This document shows positions 57,154 through 64,000 of a DNA stretch of 64,000 bases, in pieces. Origin of the DNA: Cognatundibacterium luofuense (lineage in GTDB: Bacteria; Pseudomonadota; Gammaproteobacteria; Burkholderiales; Burkholderiaceae_D); the NCBI RefSeq assembly GCF_018139685.1, contig NZ_JAGSPN010000005.1, positions 1 through 64,000 on the forward strand. The letters are read 5' to 3'. Numbering within the stretch: the stretch's first letter is position 1; every line of letters starts with the position of its first letter. Both the position numbers and the translations under genes were made by a program. The notes below the pieces were generated by a model that was given only the letters and a program-made list of their open reading frames with translations, was not told the DNA's origin and searched no databases.

Positions 57154-57789
57154 TCAGGCAGCAGCCTGTGCAGCCGTTCTGGCCTGTTCCGACAAAAATC
57201 CGCCCAGCGTTGCATGCACCATCGCAGTCACGATTTGCTCGTGGCTCATGCGTTTATCTCGCAACAGAAAATCCACGGTCGGATCGCAGGCACGTGAATA
57301 CAGGGTGTAGACCAGCACATCATCCGGCACCAGCGGCGTCAGCGCACCCTGCTCACGGGCTTTTGCCACCATCGCATGGAAACGCTTATGCATTTTCAGA
57401 GCCAGCGTGATGTATTCCAGATTCAGCATCAGGCTGCGTTGCAGGGTCAGACTGGTCGATGGCAGATGCGGGACACCGCCTTCCAGACGCAATTTCAGCG
57501 ACCAGGTCAGGATATGGCGGATCTTCTCGATTTCCGGCATGGTGTCCGGCAACGTTTCCAGTTCCGCCATCGTTGCATTCAGCAGACGTATCAGCGCAGC
57601 AGCGGCCAGTTTGTCTTTGGAAGAGAAGTGCTTGTACAGACTTCCCTTCGCAATGCCGACCGCATCCGCCACATCATCCATCGTCATCAGGTCGTAACCT
57701 TTTTCTGACAAAAGACGGTTAACGGCATCGATGATCGCTTCTTCGCGCGCATCAAATTGTTGTTTTTTAAAGGGAATCCGTATCTTCAC
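57154..57789 (-). CDS. TetR-family repressor
   Basis: About 211 residues. The N-terminal helix-turn-helix is AIIDAVNRLLSEKGYDLMTMDDVADAVGIAKGSLYKHFSSKDKL; the rest is a helical ligand-binding domain without family-specific match. I prefer the GTG at 57789, because the 7-bp-arm palindrome at 57829-57846, the likely operator, would otherwise lie inside the coding region; the ATG at 57864 adds 25 residues. It is divergent from the seven-gene lipid operon, which it probably represses. The ligand is unknown. Confidence 0.85.
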   Translation of the reverse strand: MKIRIPFKKQQFDAREEAIIDAVNRLLSEKGYDLMTMDDVADAVGIAKGSLYKHFSSKDKLAAAALIRLLNATMAELETLPDTMPEIEKIRHILTWSLKLRLEGGVPHLPSTSLTLQRSLMLNLEYITLALKMHKRFHAMVAKAREQGALTPLVPDDVLVYTLYSRACDPTVDFLLRDKRMSHEQIVTAMVHATLGGFLSEQARTAAQAAA

Positions 57790-57828
57790 AATTTTTTCCA
57801 GCACAAATAAAAACTTTGTAGTATATTT

Positions 57829-57846
57829 TGTGACTGATGAGTCACA
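57829..57846. promoter_or_regulatory. Candidate TetR operator
   Basis: TGTGACT-GATG-AGTCACA, perfect 7-bp arms with a 4-base centre, located between the TetR gene and the divergent operon. The usual size and place for a TetR dimer site. Confidence 0.6.
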
Positions 57847-57941
57847 TTTTGAATCAACAGTCATATTTTATCCCAGATCGCCGGTTTTTCCAGAAAAAGC
57901 TTGCGCCGTGATCTGAACACTGAACCCCACAGGAAAACGCC

Positions 57942-59234
57942 ATGAGAATCGCTGTAATCGGTTCCGGCATCGCCGGACTCTCCGCCGCCTACCAGCTGGC
58001 AAAAAGCAAACAGGATGTCTGCCTGTTTGAAGCCAATGACTATTTCGGCGGGCATACCCATACCGTTGATGTCGATGTCGATGGTCACCGCTTCGGCGTG
58101 GACACGGGGTTTCTGGTGTTCAATCACCATACCTACCCGAATCTGGTGCGCCTGTTTCAGGATTTGCAAATCGACACGGTAAATACCGACATGTCGTTTT
58201 CGGTCAGCATGCCCGGCCCGGACGGCAAAGCACTTGAATGGTCGGGCACCAATCTGGATACCGTGTTTGCCCAGCGCAGCAATCTGCTGCGCCCCGGTTT
58301 CTGGCGCATGCTGCGCGATATTCTGCGCTTCAACAAACAAACCACGGATCTGGCGAAAAGTCAGAATCTGGAAGACTGGCAAATGCCGCTGGGTCAGTTT
58401 CTGGACCGCTTCGATTACAGCCATGAATTCCGTCAGTGGTATCTGCTGCCGATGGCAGCCTGCATCTGGTCATGTCCGACTGAAACCATGATGGCATTTC
58501 CGGTTGCTTCGTTTGCCACCTTCTGCCATAACCACGGCCTGCTGCAAATCACGGATCGTCCGCAATGGCGCACGGTGCGCGGCGGTGCGCGTCAGTATGT
58601 GGAAAAAATTCTGCAGGCGATTCCGCAAACCTGCCTAAACACACCGGTACGCGCGGTGCGTATCGGCGCCGGTGGTCTGCCGGAAGTGCAGACTGATGCA
58701 GGCAGTGAAGTGTTTGATCAGGTCGTATTTGCCTGCCATAGCGACCAGACACTGCGTTTGCTGGAAGGTGCAACCACAGAAGAATCTGCGATTCTGAGTG
58801 CCGTCCGTTATCAGCCGAATGTGGCGGTATTGCATACCGACGCCTCGGTACTGCCAGCCCGTCAGAAAGCATGGTCGGCATGGAATTATCAGAGTGAAGG
58901 CGGTGCCGAACCACGTGTCTGCGTGCATTATCTGCTGAACCAGCTGCAGCCTTTACCATGCAGCACGCCGGTGATTGTGACGCTGAATCCGGTCTCGGAA
59001 ATCGCCAAAGATAAAATCATTGCCAGCTACGATTACGCCCATCCTGTATTTGACCAGGCAGCAGTTGCAGCACAGCAGCAACTGAACCGTATTCAGGGTC
59101 AGCGCCGCCTGTGGTTCGCCGGTGCATGGACTGGCTACGGCTTCCATGAAGATGGCCTGAAATCTGGTTTAAAAGTGGCGCAGGGCATTTTGCAGCAAAT
59201 GCTGGCAGAGCAAAGCTGGGCAGACGCTGCATAA
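57942..59234 (+). CDS. FAD-dependent oxidoreductase (amine-oxidase fold)
   Basis: 430 residues. The N-terminal dinucleotide fold IAVIGSGIAGLSAAYQLAKSKQDVCLFEANDYFGGHT binds FAD. The C-terminus LWFAGAWTGYGFHEDGLKSGLKVA is the second FAD contact. It resembles the oxidoreductase that regularly precedes DUF1365 and cyclopropane synthase genes in proteobacteria, where such clusters modify fatty acids of membrane lipids, often under oxidative or singlet-oxygen stress. First gene of a tight seven-gene operon; DUF1365 follows after 8 bases. Confidence 0.88.
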   Translation: MRIAVIGSGIAGLSAAYQLAKSKQDVCLFEANDYFGGHTHTVDVDVDGHRFGVDTGFLVFNHHTYPNLVRLFQDLQIDTVNTDMSFSVSMPGPDGKALEWSGTNLDTVFAQRSNLLRPGFWRMLRDILRFNKQTTDLAKSQNLEDWQMPLGQFLDRFDYSHEFRQWYLLPMAACIWSCPTETMMAFPVASFATFCHNHGLLQITDRPQWRTVRGGARQYVEKILQAIPQTCLNTPVRAVRIGAGGLPEVQTDAGSEVFDQVVFACHSDQTLRLLEGATTEESAILSAVRYQPNVAVLHTDASVLPARQKAWSAWNYQSEGGAEPRVCVHYLLNQLQPLPCSTPVIVTLNPVSEIAKDKIIASYDYAHPVFDQAAVAAQQQLNRIQGQRRLWFAGAWTGYGFHEDGLKSGLKVAQGILQQMLAEQSWADAA

Positions 59235-59242
59235 GGATAATC

Positions 59243-60019
59243 ATGGAATCTGCGTTTCCTGTTCAGATTTGTACCGGCACCGTCATGCATAAGCGTTTGC
59301 GTCCGGCGGTGAATGCATTCCGTTACGGCGTGTTCTTTTTGCGTCTGCAGCTCAGAGCACTGGAGCAACAACCGCAAAGCCGCTTCCGCTGGTTTTCCGT
59401 GAACCGTTTTAATTTGCTGGCATTTCACATGAAAGACCATGCGGATGGTAAAGGCCGTCTCAGCGCATGGGCAGATCAGATTCTGCATGCCAACGGAATT
59501 CACGATGCCGACGGCGAAATCACGCTGCAATGCTTTCCGCGTGTGCTTGGTTATGTGTTTAATCCGGTTTCATTCTGGTTTTGTCACCGTGCCGACGGTG
59601 CGCTGCGCGCAGTGATCTGCGAAGTGAATAACACCTTCGGCGAAAAACACATTTATCTGCTGGCAGATGAGCAGCCACTGGGCAATGGCGTGCAATTGCA
59701 GGCACGCAAAATTTTCCATGTCTCGCCGTTTTGTGAAACCACCGGCCAGTACCGCTTCCGTTTTATCCGCCGCGAACAGGATGCACGGGTTGCAGCGCGG
59801 ATTGAATACGATGATGTTGCCGGTCCGCTCATTACCACCAGCGTTTCCGGACAAGAACATGCGATGAGCGACCGCCGCATTCTGCAGGTTTTCGCGCGCT
59901 ATCCGCTGATGACGCTGGCCGTCGTCTGGCGTATCCACTGGCAAGCTTTGCGTTTATGGATTAAGCGCGTTCCTTTCTTCACTAAACCCCTTCCGCCGTC
60001 TCAAGAGGTCAGCCGATGA
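59243..60019 (+). CDS. DUF1365 family protein
   Basis: 258 residues. Landmarks of the family are HKRLRPAVNAFRYGVFFLRL near the start, DGEITLQCFPRVLGYVFNPVSFWFCHR in the middle and KIFHVSPFCETTGQYRFRF. Function not proven, but it is nearly always beside an FAD oxidoreductase and a cyclopropane-fatty-acid-synthase-like enzyme, so a step in lipid modification is likely. The stop overlaps the start of the next gene by 4 bases. Confidence 0.9.
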   Translation: MESAFPVQICTGTVMHKRLRPAVNAFRYGVFFLRLQLRALEQQPQSRFRWFSVNRFNLLAFHMKDHADGKGRLSAWADQILHANGIHDADGEITLQCFPRVLGYVFNPVSFWFCHRADGALRAVICEVNNTFGEKHIYLLADEQPLGNGVQLQARKIFHVSPFCETTGQYRFRFIRREQDARVAARIEYDDVAGPLITTSVSGQEHAMSDRRILQVFARYPLMTLAVVWRIHWQALRLWIKRVPFFTKPLPPSQEVSR

Positions 60020-61260
60020 ACACTTTGTCACCAACGATGCCATCTAACGATGACAGCCTGTCCAGTCTCGATACCCGCGCTTTTCCGACCGGTGTTGCTA
60101 CCGTTCTCAAGCATCTGGCGCGTTTGCACGAAGGCTGTCTGACGCTGCATTTCCCAGATGGTCAGAGCGCCACTTTCGGACAACTGACGGAGCAAGGTCT
60201 GCACGCCGTACTGCATTTGCGTGACTGGTCAGTGATCCGTTCCGTTCTGCGTTCAGGCGATATCGGCTTCGCCGAAAGTTACATCGCCGGACACTGGCAC
60301 AGCCCGAATCCGGTCAGCCTGCTGGAACTGGTGACACGCAACCGTGAAGCACTGGAACAAGTGATTTACGGCAGCTGGTGGGGCAGTTTGCTGTATCGCA
60401 TACGCCACCTGCTGAACCGTAATTCGCGTAGTGGCAGCCGCAAAAATATTCATGCGCATTACGATATCGGCAATGCGTTTTACCGCCTGTGGCTGGATAC
60501 ATCGATGACGTATTCGAGCGCGATTTTTGATCCAGCTGCCGAAGAAGATCTGACGACGGCACAAGACAGAAAATACCGCCGCATTCTGCAGGAACTGCAA
60601 TTACCTGCCGGAGCCAGCGTACTGGAAATCGGCTGTGGCTGGGGCGGTTTTGCAGAACTGGCAGCGCGCGAAGGCGGCGCACAGGTCACCGGTTTGACAC
60701 TCTCGACAGAACAACTGGCCTATGCGCGCAAACGTCTGGCACAAGCCGGACTCGGCGCGCAGGCAGATTTACGTTTGCAGGATTACCGCGATACCGCCGG
60801 TGCTTACGATGGCATCGCATCGATAGAAATGTTTGAAGCGGTGGGCGAAGAATACTGGAATGATTATTTCGCCTGCCTGAAACGCAATCTGAAATCCGGC
60901 GCACGTGCCTGCATTCAAAGCATCGTAATTGATGAACGCCTGTTCGAACGTTACCGCAGCGGCACCGACTTTATTCAGCAATACATTTTCCCGGGCGGCA
61001 TGCTGCCATCGATAGAACGCTTTCACGCGATGGCACAACAGCACGGACTGGAAGTCTGCAATACCTTCAGCTTTGGTCAGGACTATGCAACAACCCTGCA
61101 TTTGTGGCGTCAGCAATTCCTGCAGCAATTGCCGCAGGTGCGCGCGCAGGGTTTTGATGATGCCTTCATCCGCACCTGGGAATTTTATCTGGTGTACTGC
61201 GAAGCGGGCTTCCGTTCCGGCAACATCAGCGTTGCCCAGTTCACACTGAGAAAACCATGA
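60016..61260 (+). CDS. Cyclopropane-fatty-acyl-phospholipid synthase family methyltransferase
   Basis: 414 residues. SAM-dependent methyltransferase with motif I VLEIGCGWGGFAELAARE. Other landmarks are HYDIGNAFYRLWLDTSMTYSSAIF and IASIEMFEAVGEEYWNDYF, all typical for Cfa-like enzymes, and FIQQYIFPGGMLPS. It puts a methyl group on a double bond of a phospholipid fatty acid; whether the product is a cyclopropane or a methylated/furan-type fatty acid cannot be told. Overlaps both neighbours by 4 bases. Confidence 0.92.
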   Translation: MNTLSPTMPSNDDSLSSLDTRAFPTGVATVLKHLARLHEGCLTLHFPDGQSATFGQLTEQGLHAVLHLRDWSVIRSVLRSGDIGFAESYIAGHWHSPNPVSLLELVTRNREALEQVIYGSWWGSLLYRIRHLLNRNSRSGSRKNIHAHYDIGNAFYRLWLDTSMTYSSAIFDPAAEEDLTTAQDRKYRRILQELQLPAGASVLEIGCGWGGFAELAAREGGAQVTGLTLSTEQLAYARKRLAQAGLGAQADLRLQDYRDTAGAYDGIASIEMFEAVGEEYWNDYFACLKRNLKSGARACIQSIVIDERLFERYRSGTDFIQQYIFPGGMLPSIERFHAMAQQHGLEVCNTFSFGQDYATTLHLWRQQFLQQLPQVRAQGFDDAFIRTWEFYLVYCEAGFRSGNISVAQFTLRKP

Positions 61261-61808
61261 AACCCGCTCTGTTCTGCCAGTTTGCGATTGCTGCCTGTGT
61301 AGCGCTGTCGCCGCTGCATGCTGCGCTGGCGGCGCAACCACCGGCACCGGCGGCAGTCAACACCGAATTGCGCCAGCCGTTTTTGCTTGGTCAGGGTACG
61401 CACCGCTGGTTTGGTTTAAAGATTTTTGATGCGACGCTGTGGAGCACTACGCAGGAATGGCAGGGACTGACTCAGCGTTTCGCGCTGGAACTGCGTTACG
61501 CGCGGCATTTGTCCGGCAAAAAAATCGCCGAAGTCAGTATCGAAGAAATGCAAAAACTGGAAAAACTGAAGCCGGAACAGCAGCAACGCTGGCTGCAGCA
61601 AATGCAGGCCATGTTTCCCGATGTTGAAGAAAATACCCGCATTACCGGTGTGCATTTACCGGGTGAAGGCGCACGTTTTTTTCTGAACGATCAGCCACTC
61701 GGTGAAATCCGCGATCCGGAATTTGCACGTCTGTTCTTCGGCATCTGGCTGGATAACCGTAGCTCTGTACCGGCACTGCGCGCGCAGCTGACCGGCAAAC
61801 CACGCTGA
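61257..61808 (+). CDS. Chalcone isomerase-like exported protein
   Basis: 183 residues. A signal peptide (CQFAIAACVALSPLHAALA) is followed by a domain with the bacterial chalcone-isomerase-like landmarks LGQGTHRWFGLKIFDATLW and GEGARFFLNDQPLGEIRDPEFARLFFGIWLD. Bacterial members lack flavonoid activity and may bind fatty acids. It belongs to the operon, overlapping the Cfa-like gene by 4 bases. Confidence 0.85.
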   Translation: MKPALFCQFAIAACVALSPLHAALAAQPPAPAAVNTELRQPFLLGQGTHRWFGLKIFDATLWSTTQEWQGLTQRFALELRYARHLSGKKIAEVSIEEMQKLEKLKPEQQQRWLQQMQAMFPDVEENTRITGVHLPGEGARFFLNDQPLGEIRDPEFARLFFGIWLDNRSSVPALRAQLTGKPR

Positions 61809-61818
61809 TCAGGAGATC

Positions 61819-62388
61819 ATGATGTTTCGCTCTGTACCGCGTTTGCGCAGCATTGCTGTGCGTACTTTCACCGGCCTGCTGACAGCAGCCCTGCTCTCTT
61901 CTTGTGCCAGCACCATGGATATTTCCCGCTACAACAATGAACGCCCGGTATTACAGGTGGAAAACTATTTCAACGGCAAGCTGGATGCCTGGGGCATGTT
62001 TCAGGATCGCTCCGGCGACATCGTCAAACGCTTTACCGTAGAAATGGATTGCCAGTGGAATGGCGATACCGGCACGCTGAATGAGTATTTCACGTACAGC
62101 GACGGCACCAAGCAAACCCGTATCTGGACCCTGAAAAAAACCGGCGATGGCAAACTGACAGGCACCGCTGCAGATGTAGTCGGCGAAGCGCAGGGTGAAG
62201 TAGCCGGTAACACGCTGCATCTGCGCTATGTACTGGCCTTGCCGGTGGATGGACGCATCATCAATGTGAATATGGATGATGTGATGGTGCTGATGGATCA
62301 GCAAGTGATGCTGAACCGCGCTGTGATGAGCAAGTTCGGCGTCCAGCTCGGCACCGTCACTTTATCGTTCCGCAAACGTCAGGGATAA
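61819..62388 (+). CDS. DUF3833 lipoprotein
   Basis: 189 residues. A signal with the lipobox LSSC (Cys near residue 29) anchors it to the membrane. The mature part begins STMDISRYNNERPVLQVENYFNGKLDAWGMFQDRSG, the DUF3833 opening, and the rest is a beta-rich, lipocalin-like stretch. It is a standard member of the FAD oxidoreductase/DUF1365/Cfa operon; envelope lipid handling is likely. Confidence 0.88.
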   Translation: MMFRSVPRLRSIAVRTFTGLLTAALLSSCASTMDISRYNNERPVLQVENYFNGKLDAWGMFQDRSGDIVKRFTVEMDCQWNGDTGTLNEYFTYSDGTKQTRIWTLKKTGDGKLTGTAADVVGEAQGEVAGNTLHLRYVLALPVDGRIINVNMDDVMVLMDQQVMLNRAVMSKFGVQLGTVTLSFRKRQG

Positions 62389-62391
62389 ATC

Positions 62392-63159
62392 ATGAACACC
62401 CCAGTGACTGACTGGCGCGGTAAACGTGTCTGGATCATCGGTGCCTCCAGCGGCATTGGCGCGGAAACCGCCAAACAACTGAGCGCGCAAGGCGCGAAGC
62501 TGGCTTTATCCGCACGCCGTAAAACACTGCTGGAGCAGGTGGCCGCCAGCTGCCATGATGCGCTGGTACTGGAAGCAGACATCACCGACAACGCCACCCT
62601 GCAACAAGCGAATGCAGAACTACTGGCGCAATGGGGCGGCTATGATCTGGTGCTGATTGTGTCCGGCACTTATCACCCTATGCGCGCCGAAACTTTTGAT
62701 CTGCAGGCAGCGCAGCAAACCATCGATGTGAACCTGAAAGGCGTGTATCAGGTACTGGACAATGTTCTGCCGGTTTTTCTGAAACAGCAATCCGGTGGCA
62801 TTGGTGTGGTGGGTTCGGTCGCCGGTTTATCCGGTTTGCCGGATGCACTGGCTTACGGCCCGAGCAAAGCGGCACTGATCAACCTGTGTGAATCTTTATA
62901 TTTTGATTTACATGCAAAAGGCGTTGCGGTGTATATGATTAATCCCGGCTTTGTGGATACACCGATGACATCGGTAAATAAATTCACGATGCCTGCCTTA
63001 ATGACACCACCGCAAGCCGCCACCGCCCTGATTCGTGGCATCATGAACGGTGAATTTCATATTCACTTTCCGCGCCGCTTTACCAACTGGCTGCGTTTTG
63101 CGCGCCTGTTACCGTATCGCGGCTACTTTTATCTGATCCACAAATTCACCGGACTATGA
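62392..63159 (+). CDS. Short-chain dehydrogenase/reductase
   Basis: 255 residues. The Rossmann motif VWIIGASSGIGAETAKQLSAQGAKLAL binds NAD(P). The catalytic tyrosine and lysine are in YGPSKAAL, the serine in GVVGSVAGLSG, so the enzyme should be active. The substrate is unknown; in this operon a lipid-derived ketone or alcohol is plausible. The start lies 3 bases after the DUF3833 gene and the stop overlaps the next gene. Confidence 0.92.
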   Translation: MNTPVTDWRGKRVWIIGASSGIGAETAKQLSAQGAKLALSARRKTLLEQVAASCHDALVLEADITDNATLQQANAELLAQWGGYDLVLIVSGTYHPMRAETFDLQAAQQTIDVNLKGVYQVLDNVLPVFLKQQSGGIGVVGSVAGLSGLPDALAYGPSKAALINLCESLYFDLHAKGVAVYMINPGFVDTPMTSVNKFTMPALMTPPQAATALIRGIMNGEFHIHFPRRFTNWLRFARLLPYRGYFYLIHKFTGL

Positions 63160-63614
63160 ATAACAACGCGCACGCAACGGAACAAAGCTGTCAGCACAGT
63201 CTGCAACAACTGGTGCAATTCTTTGAAACCATCAGCCCCGACAGCGTGCAGCGTATTCCGGACATATACAGCGCCGACGCCTACTTCAAAGACCCGTTCA
63301 ATGAAGTGCGCGGCGTGGAAGCGGTTAAAAAAATCTTTGCACACATGTTTGTGCAAGTCGAAGCGCCACGCTTTATCGTCACCAATACCGTATTGCAAGG
63401 CGATCAGGCCTTTCTGTGCTGGGAATTCATCTTCCGCTTCCGCCGCTTCAGCAATGAAGAACAATGCGTACGCGGCGTCACCCATTTCCGTTTCGACAGC
63501 GACGGCAAAGTCAGCATGCACCGCGATTACTGGGACGCCGCCGAAGAACTCTACGAAAAACTCCCCGTCCTGCGCCACCTGATGCGCTGGCTGCGCCGCA
63601 CGGCGAATCAGTAA
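63156..63614 (+). CDS. NTF2-like (SnoaL fold) protein
   Basis: 152 residues. Landmarks are LVQFFETISPDSVQRIPDIYSADAYFKDPFNEVRG and FRFDSDGKVSMHRDYWDAAEELYEKLP, typical for NTF2-like proteins of this lipid operon. The fold forms a cone-shaped pocket for small hydrophobic ligands. It overlaps the reductase gene by 4 bases and is the last gene of the operon. Confidence 0.88.
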   Translation: MNNNAHATEQSCQHSLQQLVQFFETISPDSVQRIPDIYSADAYFKDPFNEVRGVEAVKKIFAHMFVQVEAPRFIVTNTVLQGDQAFLCWEFIFRFRRFSNEEQCVRGVTHFRFDSDGKVSMHRDYWDAAEELYEKLPVLRHLMRWLRRTANQ

Positions 63615-63685
63615 CGGCAACGTCCGAAGCTCTGTAGGAGTAAAGTTATTTCAGCATATCCATTTCAATAAAAAGGAAAGTTCAA

Positions 63686-63793
63686 ATGTTATGCCTTCAG
63701 TGTCAGCAAGGCGATCTTGGTAAAGCGAAATTAAAAAAACCAGACAAGAAATATTTGTGTGCACATAGTGTGAGGCAACGTAGTTTTCTATAA
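63686..63793 (+). pseudogene. Truncated zinc-ribbon protein remnant
   Basis: A short frame of 35 residues starting MLCLQCQQGDLGKAKLKKP with AAGGAAAG in front of the ATG. The beginning looks like the small CPxC-type zinc-ribbon proteins whose second half usually reads YxCDEC. Here the frame instead runs YLCAHSVRQRSFL and stops, so it appears broken right after the first strand. It may mark the boundary of another insertion or rearrangement to the right. Confidence 0.4.
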
Positions 63794-63889
63794 ATTATAT
63801 TGTTTTTTATTTATGGATTTTGGGACTTACCCCCGGCTTGACAGTCAATAATGAGTAAGGTCCAACGATCTCAGCAGTATTTGCTTTAA

Positions 63890-64000
63890 CTATTTCAATC
63901 CGGAATATGGATCGTCGACACTTTCAGAAAACTCGATGACCGCAGACGCAATTTCTTGCCTAACATCCGAATTAGATATTTCCTTGGCCGCCAAAGTCAA
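63890..64000 (-). CDS. C-terminal end of an unknown protein (5' part outside window)
   Basis: A minus-strand frame open from the right window edge to a stop at 63890-63892 (36 residues, acidic: EISNSDVRQEIASAVIEF, then ESVDDPYSGLK). The composition is protein-like, but the piece is too short to identify. Confidence 0.35.
   Translation of the reverse strand: MTLAAKEISNSDVRQEIASAVIEFSESVDDPYSGLK

Overview
The window looks like a chromosome segment of a betaproteobacterium, most likely of the order Burkholderiales and close to the Oxalobacteraceae (inference). The evidence is the aa3 cytochrome oxidase cluster with its small accessory genes (DUF2970, DUF2909, SURF1, ctaA-ctaB-sco), the coaD-rsmD / ftsY-ftsE-ftsX-rpoH order, the bioC-comF-trmL neighbourhood, and a full sulfate uptake operon ending in cysB. 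The backbone is moderately GC-rich with good ribosome binding sites. No rRNA, tRNA or CRISPR array was seen.

Layout. Positions 1-2447 hold the start of an aldehyde dehydrogenase and a small SPFH / PH-like / ribbon-helix-helix operon, all on the minus strand. Positions 2529-18838 are a complete, AT-rich, Tn7-like transposon of about 16.3 kb. Its ends are inverted repeats starting TGWAGGATCTCAGAGTT, and it is flanked by a perfect 5-bp duplication, TTTAT, at 2524-2528 and 18839-18843. The right copy overlaps the stop codon of an MFS transporter gene. Past the element come MFS/sgrR, a MATE pump, ychF, a DUF3857 transglutaminase-TPR protein, a MOSC protein and a diguanylate cyclase (18.8-30.1 kb). 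Next are ferredoxin, coaD, rsmD, ftsYEX and rpoH (30.1-35.7 kb), the cytochrome c oxidase cluster (35.8-44.6 kb), and bioC, comF, trmL, a GGDEF-EAL protein and a heptose adenylyltransferase (45-50.5 kb). The window ends with cysB and sulfate transport (51.4-56.2 kb), glutathione peroxidase, and a TetR-controlled seven-gene lipid-modification operon (57.1-63.6 kb).

The transposon is the most interesting part. Its core, tnsA-tnsB-tnsC-tniQ, sits in the middle (11.1-16.3 kb) with cargo on both sides. The left cargo includes a Gabija anti-phage system (gajA-gajB). Directly upstream, in the same direction, is a translationally coupled pair I cannot assign to a named system: a GHKL ATPase followed by a large protein with two degenerate phosphoribosyltransferase-like segments. 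A divergent XRE-type regulator faces this four-gene block. The right cargo holds a TIR-like/HTH fusion and a membrane-anchored HEPN-like protein with an R-X4-H motif. An entry-exclusion-like lipoprotein and a small C-protein-like regulator lie near the left end. The whole reads as a mobile defence island with one known system and two or three candidate new ones.

Regulatory highlights outside the element are a perfect CIRCE operator upstream of rpoH (HrcA control of sigma-32), a palindrome before the SPFH operon that may be the operator of its own ribbon-helix-helix protein, a TetR-type palindrome between the TetR gene and its divergent operon, and several strong bidirectional terminators.
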